DNA of 64,000 bases from Deinococcus fonticola (GCF_004634215.1 NZ_SMMH01000008.1:1-64000), one strand, 5' to 3'. Numbered from the stretch's first letter, positions 18,180-27,836 are shown. The notes: generated from the letters alone by a model not told the origin. Program-made: numbers and translations.

Positions 18180-19328
18180 TCAATTTCGCTCGTCCAGCAC
18201 GCCTTTCCCATCGTGGGTGTCGTCGAGGAGAAGTTCGTCGAGCTTCATGGCGAACCGCTTCTGGAAATCGGCCTTCAGCGCGTCGAGATCCCCTTTGCCG
18301 CGCACGCTGATTCCGACCCGGTCGGCCCCATGCTGGCTCCAGATCCGCAGGGTGTGCTGCGTGTGGTCCAGGCCGTGGCCCGCCAGCCAGAAGGCCAGCT
18401 CACGCGGAAAGAGTTTCACGCCCTTCACCTTCAGCATCCCGCCCACGTTCCCGAACACGCCCCCGGGCAGGTAAACCCCGTCGGTGCGGTGCTCGAGTCG
18501 GGTCAGGTCACCGGTGCGGAAGCGCAGCAGGGGCATGGCTTCCTTGGTCAGGTGCGTGACCACCAGTTCGCCGCGCTCGCCGTCCGGCAAGACCGCGCCC
18601 GTTTCCGGGTCGATGACTTCCAGGTAAACCCAGTCGTCCAGCACGCGCAGACCGTCCTTCGCGGGCGTTTCCAGGGCCATCAGGCCCGCCTCGCTGCTGG
18701 CGAAGCAGTCCAGCGCCGTGCACCCCAGCGCCGCTTCCACCTTTTCGCGGCGGCCCTCGATGCTGGTCAGCGGTTCGCCGGACGAGATGAGCAGGTCTAC
18801 CCGCGCCCCCGCCTCGCCGAGCTTCTGCGCGAAGCTGGGCGCCGACACCAGAACACGCACGCCCAGTTGCTGAATGCACTCCAGTTGGGCTGCAGATTCA
18901 CCGGGGCCGAAGGGAACGGTTTTGGCGCCCAGGGCCTCCAGGCCGTCCTGCATCAGCCAGCCCCCCGCGAACCGGTGGTAGCCGAAAGCGACCTGCGCGT
19001 AATCGGCGGCGCTGACCCCCGCGGCGGCAAAGGCCCGCGCCCCGGCCTGCCCGTGCGCCTCCACGTCGCGGCGGGTGGCGTATTCCGGGAGCCAGTGCCC
19101 GCCGGGATGTGGCGTCAAATGCACCCGTACAGCGTCCGGGTGACTCAGTTCACCGGCCTGAAACGCCTGCGTCAGGCGGTCACGGGTCAGGAAAGGAACG
19201 TCGGGCCAGTTCACGCTGCCTGGCACGTCAGCAAGAGACGCACGGTACAGCGGCAGTTCACGCAGACGCCCCAGGAGCGCCTGGACATCAGGCGGAGCAG
19301 AAGAAGGGGGGGATAACGTGTTGGTCAT
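18180..19328 (-). CDS. phenylacetate-CoA ligase-like adenylate-forming enzyme
   Basis: 382 residues, PaaK-like. 'LLISSGEPLTSIEGRREKVE' and 'ASSEAGLMALETPAKDG' correspond to the central nucleotide region, 'RGELVVTHLTKEAMPLLRFRTGDLT' to the hinge approach, and 'GMLKVKGVKLFPRELAF' to the small C-terminal domain. It is shorter than PaaK (about 430), and the usual N-terminal SSGTTG-type loop is not evident, being replaced by 'HLTPHPGGHWLPEYAT'. It is the last gene of the Liv-type operon, 39 bases after livF, so it may activate the acid that the importer brings in. Whether it is catalytically intact is uncertain. Confidence 0.75.
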   Translation of the reverse strand: MTNTLSPPSSAPPDVQALLGRLRELPLYRASLADVPGSVNWPDVPFLTRDRLTQAFQAGELSHPDAVRVHLTPHPGGHWLPEYATRRDVEAHGQAGARAFAAAGVSAADYAQVAFGYHRFAGGWLMQDGLEALGAKTVPFGPGESAAQLECIQQLGVRVLVSAPSFAQKLGEAGARVDLLISSGEPLTSIEGRREKVEAALGCTALDCFASSEAGLMALETPAKDGLRVLDDWVYLEVIDPETGAVLPDGERGELVVTHLTKEAMPLLRFRTGDLTRLEHRTDGVYLPGGVFGNVGGMLKVKGVKLFPRELAFWLAGHGLDHTQHTLRIWSQHGADRVGISVRGKGDLDALKADFQKRFAMKLDELLLDDTHDGKGVLDERN

Positions 19329-19366
19329 GGAAAACCTCAGGGAAAATCGGCACGGCAGGGAGAGAT

Positions 19367-20215
19367 TTACATCCAGCGTTTGCGGCGCTTGTAACTTTTG
19401 ACCTCGCGGAAGCTCTTGCGGTTGCCGTGTTCGGTAACGCCCAGGTAGAACTCCTTCACGTCGGGGTTGCTGGCCAGTTCTGCGCTGGCCCCCTCCATGA
19501 CGATGCGTCCGCCTTCCATGACGTATCCGTAATCACTGTTGCGCAGGGCGACGTTGGCGTTCTGCTCGACCACCAGCACGCTGACGCCCGTGTCCTTGTT
19601 GATGCGGCGCACGTTCTCGAAGATCTCCTGCACCAGCAGCGGGGCAATCCCCAGGCTGGGCTCGTCCAGCAGCAGGACTTTCGGGTGGGCCATCAGCGCC
19701 CGGCCAATAGCCAGCATCTGCTGTTCGCCGCCCGACGTGTACCCGGCCTGTTTGTCCTTCATCATGGCGAGTTTCGGGAAATACGAGTACATGCGCTCCA
19801 GGTCGTCGCGCCAGTTGCCGCGGCCCAGAATGGCCCCAGCGCGCAGGTTTTCCTCGACGGACAGGTGCTTGAACACCCGCCGGCCTTCCGGCACCTGCAC
19901 CACGCCGGATTTCACGACGTCCGAGCCGAGCAGGCTGGACAGGGTTTTGCCCTCGAAACTAACGGTACCCTCGCGGATCTTGCCGTTTTCCGGCTTCAGC
20001 AGCCCGGAAATGGCCCGCAGGGTCGTGGTTTTCCCCGCGCCGTTGGTGCCGAGCAGGCTGGTGACACTGCCGGCCCGCACCGTCAGCGACACGCCGCGCA
20101 GCACCTGAACGATGTCGTGATACACGACCTCCACATTGTTCACGGTCAGGTCGCCGTGGGTGGCCGGGGTGACTGGCGGCGCAGTGTGAGGCTGGGGTTG
20201 AGTGGATAAGGTCAT
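19367..20215 (-). CDS. livF: branched-chain-type ABC transporter ATP-binding protein, LivF type
   Basis: A 282-residue cytoplasmic ATPase. Walker A is 'GTNGAGKTTTL', signature 'SGGEQQMLAIGRAL', Walker B 'VLLLDEPSLGIAP'. The ATG at 20215 has AAAGGAG seven bases upstream; the longer in-frame start does not. The C-terminus has a short basic tail (KSYKRRKRWM) not usual in LivF. Order in transcription is livG, acyl-CoA synthetase, livH, livM, livK, livK, livF, PaaK-like. Confidence 0.93.
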   Translation of the reverse strand: MTLSTQPQPHTAPPVTPATHGDLTVNNVEVVYHDIVQVLRGVSLTVRAGSVTSLLGTNGAGKTTTLRAISGLLKPENGKIREGTVSFEGKTLSSLLGSDVVKSGVVQVPEGRRVFKHLSVEENLRAGAILGRGNWRDDLERMYSYFPKLAMMKDKQAGYTSGGEQQMLAIGRALMAHPKVLLLDEPSLGIAPLLVQEIFENVRRINKDTGVSVLVVEQNANVALRNSDYGYVMEGGRIVMEGASAELASNPDVKEFYLGVTEHGNRKSFREVKSYKRRKRWM

Positions 20216-20281
20216 ACGCTCCTTTGCGGGGCTGTGGTCAGCCACCTTCCCAAAACGGCCCCTGCGCCGCGCGCGGTGGGC

Positions 20282-21466
20282 TCAGTTCGGGCGAATGAGC
20301 TTGAACATCTGCGAGCGTTGGGGCGCCGTCAGGGCCATGAACTTCCCGGTGGGGGTCAGCATCAGCAGGCGCAGGTTCTCGGTTCCGATGTGGTCCTTGA
20401 CGCTGAAACTGACCGGGCCGACACTGAACCCGGGATCGAAGGTCTTGCTGCCCACCATGCTGGTCAGGGCCTTGTAGACGGCCGCGGGGCTGGTGTCTCC
20501 CTTGCCGCGTTTCATGGCCTCGACCGCAATGCTGGCGGCCAGCATACCCGCGGTGTAGTTCACGCTTTTCACCGTGTCGGTGCTGCGCTTCATGTCCCGG
20601 CCAATCTGCCGCATCAACTGGATGCCGGGCCGGTCGGCCTCGTCATACAGGTAGAAACTGGTGGCCCAGATGAAGTTCGTGGCGGCGTCCCCGGCCAGGG
20701 TCACCAGGTCGCCGCCCCCGGTGTAGTGGGCGCCCATATGCACCATGTCGCCGGTTATCCCCAGTTTCTGGGCGTCCTTGAGGATGTTGGCCACCGGGCC
20801 GGCGGTGTTCTGGTGAATGACATACTTCACGCCCAGACCCTGAAGCTTTTTCAGCAGCGCGGTGTTGTCGGTGTTGTTTCCGCCGACCTCCTCCACGCTG
20901 ACGATGTTCACGCCCAGGCGTTTGGCCGCTTCCTTGACATCCGGCACGGGCGCCCGGCCGAAGGGACTGGGGTTAAGGACCAGGGCCACTTTCGCCGTGC
21001 GTTCCCGCTTGGCGACGTACTCGACCAGGCTCACGAGTTGCTCCGAGTAACTGCTGATCGGCAGAAACACGTAATCCCCGCTGGGACGGTCGATGTTGCC
21101 GATGTGGTAACTCCCCGCGATGGTGGGAAGCTTGGCTTTCTGAACCTCATCCTTGATCTGAAGGGTGCCGCCCGTCGAGTAGCCCAGGAACACGCTGGCC
21201 TTCTGGGCGACGAACGCCCTGAAGTTCTTCTGCGTCACGTCGTTCAGGTATTTGTCGTCGTCGACCTCGCATTTCAGGGTGACGCCGGGCACGAGCTTCT
21301 GCGCGTTGGCATACTTGCAGTAGTCCTCGATGCCGGCGGCATAGCTGGCTCCGGCATCACTGGTCGGGCCGGTGATGGCCCCGGACCAGCCGATCAGGGC
21401 GGTCTTCTGGGCGGCGGCGAAGGTCGAGAGCACGAGGGCAGCGGTCAGGGCCTGTGATTTGCGCAT
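20282..21466 (-). CDS. livK: branched-chain-type ABC transporter substrate-binding protein (copy 1)
   Basis: A 394-residue periplasmic-type receptor of the LivK fold. The start at MRKSQALTAALVLSTFAAAQ gives a proper signal peptide; the longer ORF start does not. 'IGWSGAITGPTSDAGASYAAGIEDYCKYAN' (central part of the first lobe) and 'VKYVIHQNTAGPVANILKDA' are strikingly similar to the next gene, so the two are tandem paralogues. The GPTSD region and the conserved acidic 'YDEADRPG' sit near the hinge. The ligand is probably an aromatic or aliphatic acid given the CoA ligases in the operon. Confidence 0.9.
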   Translation of the reverse strand: MRKSQALTAALVLSTFAAAQKTALIGWSGAITGPTSDAGASYAAGIEDYCKYANAQKLVPGVTLKCEVDDDKYLNDVTQKNFRAFVAQKASVFLGYSTGGTLQIKDEVQKAKLPTIAGSYHIGNIDRPSGDYVFLPISSYSEQLVSLVEYVAKRERTAKVALVLNPSPFGRAPVPDVKEAAKRLGVNIVSVEEVGGNNTDNTALLKKLQGLGVKYVIHQNTAGPVANILKDAQKLGITGDMVHMGAHYTGGGDLVTLAGDAATNFIWATSFYLYDEADRPGIQLMRQIGRDMKRSTDTVKSVNYTAGMLAASIAVEAMKRGKGDTSPAAVYKALTSMVGSKTFDPGFSVGPVSFSVKDHIGTENLRLLMLTPTGKFMALTAPQRSQMFKLIRPN

Positions 21467-21561
21467 GGGTGTTCCTGTCATACCGTCTGGGGTTTGACAG
21501 GTGAATGACGAATCCCGGCATTGATGAAACATACTTCACACTCTCCGCTGCCCTGCCCAGG

Positions 21562-22752
21562 TCACTTCAGGGGGTGAACGAGTTTGAACAGCTGGCTCTG
21601 CATGGGGCCGGTGATGGCCTTGAAGTTGCCGTCCTTGTCGGCCTGTAAGAGGCGCATCATCTCGGCCCCCACGTGATCCTTGGCGCTGAAGGTCACGGGG
21701 CCGACGGTGAAGCCGGGGTCGAATTTCTTGCTGCCCACCATGCTGATGATGCCTTTGTACACGCTGGCATTGTTGATGTTGCTGCCCGCACGCTTCATGG
21801 CCTCGATGGCGATGCTGGCGGCCAGCATGCCGCTGGTGTAGTGGACACTGCGAACCACGTCGGCCTTCTGGTTCATCTGGGCGCCGATCTTCTTCACGAG
21901 CTGGATGCCGGGCTTGCTGTCCTCGTCGTACATGTAGTAGCTGGTGGCCCAGATGAAGTTAGCGGCGGCGTCGCCGGCCAGTTTCTGCAAGTCCTCACCG
22001 CCGGTGTAGTGCGCGCCGAGGTGCTGCATCTTGCCCAGCAGGTTCAGGCGTTTGGCGTCTTTCAGGATGTTGGCGACCGGGCCGGCGGTGTTCTGGTGAA
22101 TGATGTACTTCGCTCCCTGAGACTCCAGGCGCTTCAATAGGGCGGTGTTGTCCAGGTTGTTCCCACCGACTTCCTGCACGTCCGTGATCTTCAGGCCCAG
22201 ACGGTCGGCGGCCTTCCGGGCATCCACCACCGGGTCACGCCCGAAGGGGCTGGGGTTCACGACCAGCGCCACTTTCGCGCCCTTTTCCTTCTTGGCGACG
22301 TACTCCAGCAGCCCCACGATGTTCTCCGAGTAACTGGCGATCGGCAGGAACATGTACTGGTTGTTCGGCGGGTCGATGATGCCGATGTGGTAACTGGCGG
22401 TCAGGGTCGGCACCTTGGTTTCCTGCACGGTGCCCTTGATTTGCAGCATGCCGCCCGTGGCGTACCCCAGGAACACGGGCACCTGCTCGTTGCCAACAAA
22501 CTCCTCGAAGTTGCGCTGGGTGTTGGCGTTGTTGTACTGGTCGTCACGGATCACGCACTTGAGGGTCACGCCGCCCAACATCTTCTGGGCGTTGGCGTAC
22601 TTGCAGTAATCCTCCACGCCCTTGCCGTAACTGCTGCCCGCGTCACTGGTCGGGCCGGTCACCGCGCCAGACCACACCAGCGTGATGTTCTTCTGCGCCG
22701 CAGCGAACGAGGTCAGGGAAACAAGGGCGGTCAGGGTAAGAATTTTCTTCAT
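21562..22752 (-). CDS. livK: branched-chain-type ABC transporter substrate-binding protein (copy 2)
   Basis: A 396-residue receptor starting at MKKILTLTALVSLTSFAAAQ, with GAGGAACC just upstream. The open frame continues 273 bases further 5' through a simple-repeat tract, but that part is non-coding in character. It shares 'VWSGAVTGPTSDAG', 'DPGFTVGPVTFSAKDH' and 'IIHQNTAGPVANILKD' with copy 1, consistent with recent tandem duplication, possibly to widen ligand range. Confidence 0.92.
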   Translation of the reverse strand: MKKILTLTALVSLTSFAAAQKNITLVWSGAVTGPTSDAGSSYGKGVEDYCKYANAQKMLGGVTLKCVIRDDQYNNANTQRNFEEFVGNEQVPVFLGYATGGMLQIKGTVQETKVPTLTASYHIGIIDPPNNQYMFLPIASYSENIVGLLEYVAKKEKGAKVALVVNPSPFGRDPVVDARKAADRLGLKITDVQEVGGNNLDNTALLKRLESQGAKYIIHQNTAGPVANILKDAKRLNLLGKMQHLGAHYTGGEDLQKLAGDAAANFIWATSYYMYDEDSKPGIQLVKKIGAQMNQKADVVRSVHYTSGMLAASIAIEAMKRAGSNINNASVYKGIISMVGSKKFDPGFTVGPVTFSAKDHVGAEMMRLLQADKDGNFKAITGPMQSQLFKLVHPLK

Positions 22753-22780
22753 GGGGTTCCTCCATGCGCCTCGCGGCGCG

Positions 22781-22813
22781 TCTAAGGGTCTAAGAGTCGA
22801 GGGGTCTAAGAGG
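22781..22813. repeat. TTAGACCC-type simple repeat upstream of livK copy 2
   Basis: On the minus strand the tract reads as alternating TTAGACCC and CTCGACTC units, the same family as the tract at 3263-3294. It lies in the 224-base livM-livK spacer. Confidence 0.65.
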
Positions 22814-22976
22814 TTGTGGATGCGTGAATTTAGGAGGTGAACCTGTGGGGAAGCTGGGGTAATCCGGTCTGGCGGGTCGCGTCCATTTCGTTCGGTGCCG
22901 GTCGGAACAGCGCCGACTGGCACTGCACTGCATGAACGCTCTTTCATCGGCAACTCGCTCTGCTCGCGGGGCCGGT

Positions 22977-24050
22977 TCAGAACTTGTACGGCCATTTCTT
23001 GAAGTACATCCGGCCCAGGCGCCACCAGTTGGCCAGGCCGCGCGGTTCGTACATCAGGAAAAGCATGATCGAGAGGCCGAAGGCGAGGGGGCGCAGGGCG
23101 GTGGCGGCGTCCACACCGGCAGGGAACAGTTCCTTGGCGGCGATCCAGTTGCTGAGGCCGCCCATGACCCGATCGAGCGCGATGATGAACATGGGGCCGA
23201 GGAACGATCCCGGCAGGCTCCCGAGTCCGCCCACAATGGCCATAGCGAGGAGTTGTACGCTGGTGTGCAGGCCGTAATCCTCGATCACCACGGCTTTCTG
23301 GAAGTACGCGAACAGCCCGCCCGCGATTCCGGCGAAGAAACTGCCCACCATGAACGAGGTCAGTTTGGCCGTACCGGGGTTGATGCCCATCGCGGCGGCG
23401 GCGCGGTCGTTGTCACGCACCGCGATAAACGAACGTCCGTGCTTGCTGCGCAGGATATTGCGCCACAGCAGCGCCATCAGCACCAGCACCGGCAGGATGA
23501 TGTAGTACCAGAACCTGTTGTGGTTCAGGAAGGTGTCCTTGATGCCGAAAATCTCGACGGGCGGCATACTGATCGCCCCCCCCTGCGCCAGCAGCGGCGA
23601 GTGGCCCACCACCCACTCGAACACGATCTGAAAGGCCAGCGTGGCGACGGCCAGGTACAGGTACTTGAGGCGCAGGCTTGGAAGGCCCACGAACGTCCCG
23701 ATGATCGCCCCGGCCACGCCCCCCAGCGGAATCGCCAGGAAGAACGGCAGGTTGAGCCGGGTGGCCGCCAGTGCCGTGGCATACGCTCCCACCCCCATGA
23801 ACGCCGCCTGCCCGATGTTGATCAGGCCGGTGTACCCGGTCGTGACGTTCAGGCCAATGACCGCCACCGCGTAGATCATGATCATGTTCACGTCGCGCAG
23901 GAGCGTTTTGGGCAGCACCAGCGGCAGCAGCAGCAGGAGCCCCAGCATCACGATCAGGCTCGCCTGCTCGGCGTAGGTCGCGAAGATCGTCTGATCCTGC
24001 TGGTAACGCACCCGGTAATTGCCAGTCTGGGTGAATCGGGAAGCGCCCAT
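22977..24050 (-). CDS. livM: branched-chain-type ABC transporter permease, LivM type
   Basis: A 357-residue inner-membrane permease, about 9-10 hydrophobic helices. 'TGYTGLINIGQAAFMGVGAYATA' is the signature N-terminal loop, and 'RDNDRAAAAMGINPGTAKL' is the EAA-like loop for the ATPases. The start at MGASRF (24050) has AGGAG eight bases upstream; the ORF extends 39 bases further without support. It pairs with LivH, 40 bases upstream in transcription. Confidence 0.93.
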   Translation of the reverse strand: MGASRFTQTGNYRVRYQQDQTIFATYAEQASLIVMLGLLLLLPLVLPKTLLRDVNMIMIYAVAVIGLNVTTGYTGLINIGQAAFMGVGAYATALAATRLNLPFFLAIPLGGVAGAIIGTFVGLPSLRLKYLYLAVATLAFQIVFEWVVGHSPLLAQGGAISMPPVEIFGIKDTFLNHNRFWYYIILPVLVLMALLWRNILRSKHGRSFIAVRDNDRAAAAMGINPGTAKLTSFMVGSFFAGIAGGLFAYFQKAVVIEDYGLHTSVQLLAMAIVGGLGSLPGSFLGPMFIIALDRVMGGLSNWIAAKELFPAGVDAATALRPLAFGLSIMLFLMYEPRGLANWWRLGRMYFKKWPYKF

Positions 24051-24089
24051 CAGATGACTCCTGCGGGGTTGACAGTGAAAAGGAGGCAC

Positions 24090-24986
24090 TTAAACACGTT
24101 CAATCTCCTTCGTTCCGAACAGCCCGTAGGGGCGCAGCAGCAGCACAGCGATCAGGATGATGAAGGGGAACACCTCGCGGGTGCCGCCGCCGGGCACCAG
24201 GCCGTCGAGGTAACCGGCCGCCAGGTTTTCGAGGATGCCGATCAGGATGCCGCCCACAATTGCGCCCGCCACGCTGTCCAGCCCGCCCAGAATGACGACG
24301 GGAAAGACTTTGAGGCCTATTCCGGCGAGGCCACCAAGGGTGAGGCCGCTCATCAGGCCCAGGATCACGCCAGCGGCGGCGGCGGTGAGTCCAGCCGCCG
24401 CCCACGCCAGGGCAAACACGCGCTCGACGCTGGTGCCGACGCTCATGGCAGCCATCTGGTCGTCCGCGACGGCCCGCATGGTGATGCCCAGCGTGGACTT
24501 GTTGAAGAAGTAAGTAAAGCCTCCCAGCAGACCGAGTGCAGCCAGCACCCCGGCGATCTGCGTGCGCGAAAGCTGGGTGCCCAGCACGCTGATGCCGTCG
24601 CCGCTAAGCACAGCGGGCGTCTGGAAACTGAAATTGCCCGCGCCGTAGGGCGTCAGGTGAATCAGGCCTTCCACGACGCTGCTCAGGCCGATGGTGACCA
24701 TGATGACCGAGATGATGGGTTCGCCCACCATCTTGCGCAGGAACACCCGCTCGATGATCATGCCCAGGAAGAACGTGGCGATCATGGCGATCAAGCCCGC
24801 CAGCCAGAAGTTCACGCCCTTCTGCGTCAGCGCGAAGGCGATGAAGGCCCCGGTGGCGATGATCTGCCCGTGCGCGAAGTTGATCACGCGGCTGGACTTG
24901 TAGATCAGCACGAACCCCAGCGCCGCCAGGGCGTAAATACTGCCGATCACCACGCCGGCGATGAGTAATTGAGGAAGTAAGTCCAC
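24090..24986 (-). CDS. livH: branched-chain-type ABC transporter permease, LivH type
   Basis: A 298-residue inner-membrane permease with a GTG start supported by AAAGGAG six bases upstream. Typical LivH segments are 'SIYALAALGFVLIYKSSRVINFAHG' (first helices), 'LGITMRAVADDQMAAMSVG' (EAA-like loop) and 'VILGGLDSVAGAIVGG'. It follows the acyl-CoA synthetase gene by 10 bases. Confidence 0.94.
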   Translation of the reverse strand: MDLLPQLLIAGVVIGSIYALAALGFVLIYKSSRVINFAHGQIIATGAFIAFALTQKGVNFWLAGLIAMIATFFLGMIIERVFLRKMVGEPIISVIMVTIGLSSVVEGLIHLTPYGAGNFSFQTPAVLSGDGISVLGTQLSRTQIAGVLAALGLLGGFTYFFNKSTLGITMRAVADDQMAAMSVGTSVERVFALAWAAAGLTAAAAGVILGLMSGLTLGGLAGIGLKVFPVVILGGLDSVAGAIVGGILIGILENLAAGYLDGLVPGGGTREVFPFIILIAVLLLRPYGLFGTKEIERV

Positions 24987-24996
24987 GAATGCTCCT

Positions 24997-27018
24997 TTAG
25001 GCCCGTGCCCCGGTGGCCGGGCGCTGGGGTGGAATGGCCTGCCCCTCGCCGGGCGTGCGGTAGATCACCACATCGGTGCGGACGCGCTGTTCCTGGCCGT
25101 CCTGGTACTTGAACACGGCTTCCACGTTGATCTTCTCGCTGCCGTCGTAGAGGGCATTGACAATGGGGGCGTATTTTTCGCCCACGAGTTTGCGCCGGAC
25201 CTTGCCGGTGCGCGTCAGCTCGTCGTCGTCGGCGTCGAGAAGTTTGTACAGCAGCACGAAACGTTTGATGCGTTCGTGCGGTTCCAGACGTTCGTTGGTC
25301 TGCTGCACCTCGCGCAGCAGCAGTTCGGCCACCTCGGGTTTGCTGCTGAGGTCCATGTAGGTGGTGTACGCGATCTGCTTCTTCTCGGCCCACTGGCCCA
25401 CCGTCATCGGATCGACGTTGAGCAGGGCCGTCACCTCGTCCTGGCCGTGCCCGAGCGCCACCGCTTCCTTGATGTACGGGCTGAACTTCAGGCGGTTTTC
25501 GATGTACTGCGGGCTGAAACGGTCGCCGCGGGAATTCTGCATCACGTCGCTGAGGCGGTCGATAACCTGCAGGTGGCCGTCCGGGGTGAGGCGCCCGGCG
25601 TCGCCGGAATGCAGCCAGCCGTCACGGATGGTTTCAGCACTGGCATCTTCCTTCTTGTAGTAGCCCTTGCACACGGCGGGGCTGCGGCTGATGATCTCGC
25701 CGTCCTCGGTGATCCGGCATTCGCCCCCGGGCAGCGGTTTGCCCACCGTATCGAAGCGCACATCCCCGTCGCGGTGAACATAGGCGATGCCGATGTTCTC
25801 GGTCTGGCCGTAGATCTGTTTCAGGTTCACGCCCAGGCCGTGGTAGAAGCGGAACACGTCCGGCCCCAGCGCCGCGCCGCCGGTGTAGGCGTGGGTCAGG
25901 CGCAGGAAGCCCAGCTGGTCGAGCAGCGGGCGCGTGAGGCCCCAGTAGGCAATCTTGCTTTTCAGTGCGGCCAGGCCACCTGGTTTCTTGCCGGACAGCG
26001 AGGCGTCGGCGGCGTCGGTGCTCCACTTCAGGAGTTTGCGGTACACGGCGCGGTTGGGGCCGTAGCTTTCCTGCATGCGGATGTACATCTGCGACTGAAT
26101 GCCTTCCCAGATGCGCGGCGGGGCGAACATGAAGTGCGGCCCGATCTCGACCAGGTCCTGCATGGCGGTTTCGCTGCTTTCGGGGAAATTGACGGTAATG
26201 CCGCCGGCCAGCGCCACGCCGATGGTCATCATCTGTTCGCCGATCCAGGCCATCGGCAGGAAGCTCAGGTAATCGCTGCCGGGTTTGAATTTCTCGACCT
26301 CACCCAGCGATTTGCCCATGTACAGCAGGTTGCGGTGAGACAGCATGGCGGCTTTGGGGGCGCCGGTGGTGCCAGAGGTCAGGGAAAAGTGGCACACGTC
26401 GTCCGGGTCGCCCTTGGCGGCTTCGATGTTGAAGATTTCCTGCCCCTGGCGGCGGCCCAGGTCGAGCAGTTCCTCGAAGGACATGAACCACTCGTCGTCG
26501 GCGTGTTTGGCCATGCCGCGCGGGTCTTCGAAGATGACGCGGCGAACCTTGCCGCCTGCCTGATGATGCAGTTCGTGGCGGTACTCCAGCAGCTTGTCCA
26601 CCTGTTCCTCGTCCTGGGCCAGCACCACCACGGCGTCGGTGTAGTCCACGACGTATTTCACTTCACTGGCGACGCTGCTCTGGTACACACCCACGCTGAT
26701 GGCGCCCAGCGCCTGCGCACCCACTTCCATGAACACCCATTCGGGAATGTTCTCGGCGAGCACCGCGACCTTATCGCCGCGCCCGACGCCCAGCGCGTGA
26801 AGCCCGGCGGCGACTTCACGGGCGCGTTCCAGGTACGTGAGGTTGGTGGTTTCGTTCCAGATGCCGAATTCCTTGTGACGCAGCGCAATGCCAGTGGGCG
26901 AGAGGCGGGCGCGTTCCGCCAGCAGTTGCGGAATGGTGAAGCGCGTGACATCGCCCAGTTTGCTGGTGTTGGCGTAGATGTCGCGGGGTGCGGCCGGCAC
27001 GGGATTTTCAGCAGTCAT
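24997..27018 (-). CDS. long-chain acyl-CoA synthetase (AMP-forming) within the Liv operon
   Basis: A 673-residue adenylate-forming ligase. The P-loop motif is 'SLTSGTTGAPKAAMLSHRN', with 'YGQTENIGIAYVHRDGDVRF' (A5), 'GWLHSGDAGRLTPDGHLQVI' (A7/A8) and 'MQNSRGDRFSPQYIENRL' near the C-terminal hinge. The size and the FACS-like order fit long-chain or aryl acid CoA ligases of about 600-680 residues. The ATG overlaps the livG stop by four bases, so synthesis is coupled to the importer ATPase: a transport-and-activate arrangement. Confidence 0.9.
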   Translation of the reverse strand: MTAENPVPAAPRDIYANTSKLGDVTRFTIPQLLAERARLSPTGIALRHKEFGIWNETTNLTYLERAREVAAGLHALGVGRGDKVAVLAENIPEWVFMEVGAQALGAISVGVYQSSVASEVKYVVDYTDAVVVLAQDEEQVDKLLEYRHELHHQAGGKVRRVIFEDPRGMAKHADDEWFMSFEELLDLGRRQGQEIFNIEAAKGDPDDVCHFSLTSGTTGAPKAAMLSHRNLLYMGKSLGEVEKFKPGSDYLSFLPMAWIGEQMMTIGVALAGGITVNFPESSETAMQDLVEIGPHFMFAPPRIWEGIQSQMYIRMQESYGPNRAVYRKLLKWSTDAADASLSGKKPGGLAALKSKIAYWGLTRPLLDQLGFLRLTHAYTGGAALGPDVFRFYHGLGVNLKQIYGQTENIGIAYVHRDGDVRFDTVGKPLPGGECRITEDGEIISRSPAVCKGYYKKEDASAETIRDGWLHSGDAGRLTPDGHLQVIDRLSDVMQNSRGDRFSPQYIENRLKFSPYIKEAVALGHGQDEVTALLNVDPMTVGQWAEKKQIAYTTYMDLSSKPEVAELLLREVQQTNERLEPHERIKRFVLLYKLLDADDDELTRTGKVRRKLVGEKYAPIVNALYDGSEKINVEAVFKYQDGQEQRVRTDVVIYRTPGEGQAIPPQRPATGARA

Positions 27019-27836
27019 ACCGTCACCATCTGCCCATTTGTGGGCGCATTTTCGCCGTGCGGGGCGGGTTCGTGTTCGGCCACGCCGGTATAGGCTTCGA
27101 TGACTTTGGGGTTCACACTGACTTCCTCCGGCGTGCCGCCCGCGATCAGTTGACCGAAGTCCAGCACGTACACCCGGTCACTGATGTCCATGACCACACC
27201 CAGGTCGTGTTCGATCAGCACCACGGTGATGCCGCGTTCGCGCTGAATGTCGAGGATGAAGCGCACCATGTCCTCTTTTTCCTCGACGTTCATGCCCGCC
27301 ATCGGTTCGTCCAGCAGCAGCAGTTTGGGTTCGAGGGTGAGGGCACGGGCCACTTCCACGCGCTTCTGAACGCCGTAAGCGAGCGTGCCGACATGGTGGT
27401 GACGGTATTCCTCCAGCTCCATGAAGTCGATGATCTGCTCGACGTAGTGCCGGTTGAACGCCTCGACTTTGCTGGCTTTGCCGTAGTACAGGATGCTTTG
27501 CAGCAGGTTGTAGCGCAGGTGGGTGTGGCGGGCCAGCAGCAGGTTCTCGACCACGGTCATGCCCCGGAACAGTTCCAGGTTCTGGAAGGCGCGGGCAATG
27601 CCGTAACTGGTGACCACGTTGGGCGCGGCCTTGCTCAGGTCGTGGTCGCCGAAGGTGATGCGCCCGGCGGTGGGGTGGTAAAACCCGCTGATGCAGTTGA
27701 GCATCGAGGTTTTGCCGGCACCGTTGGGGCCGATGATGCTGACGATCTCGCCCTCGGGAACGATCAGGCTCACGTCTCTGAGCGCCTTCACGCCGCCGAA
27801 TTGCAGGGTTACGTTTTCGACGTGTAACTGGGGCAT
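27015..27836 (-). CDS. livG: branched-chain-type ABC transporter ATP-binding protein, LivG type
   Basis: A 273-residue ATPase, first gene of the minus-strand Liv operon. Walker A 'GPNGAGKTSML', signature 'LAYGVQKRVEVARAL', Walker B 'LLLLDEPMAGM', and the long LivG-specific insert 'YYGKASKVEAFNRHYVEQI'. GGGAGG precedes the ATG. A CATAAT box at 27920-27925 (minus strand) is the best -10 for the operon. Confidence 0.94.
   Translation of the reverse strand: MPQLHVENVTLQFGGVKALRDVSLIVPEGEIVSIIGPNGAGKTSMLNCISGFYHPTAGRITFGDHDLSKAAPNVVTSYGIARAFQNLELFRGMTVVENLLLARHTHLRYNLLQSILYYGKASKVEAFNRHYVEQIIDFMELEEYRHHHVGTLAYGVQKRVEVARALTLEPKLLLLDEPMAGMNVEEKEDMVRFILDIQRERGITVVLIEHDLGVVMDISDRVYVLDFGQLIAGGTPEEVSVNPKVIEAYTGVAEHEPAPHGENAPTNGQMVTV

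Noticed and set aside
22753..23025. Extended start of livK copy 2
   Set aside because: The extra 91 codons read through a simple repeat and precede a perfect signal peptide with its own Shine-Dalgarno.
22932..24968. 678-codon plus-strand open frame antisense to livM and livH
   Set aside because: His/Gln/Asp-rich shadow of two clear permeases; no start signal and no family features.
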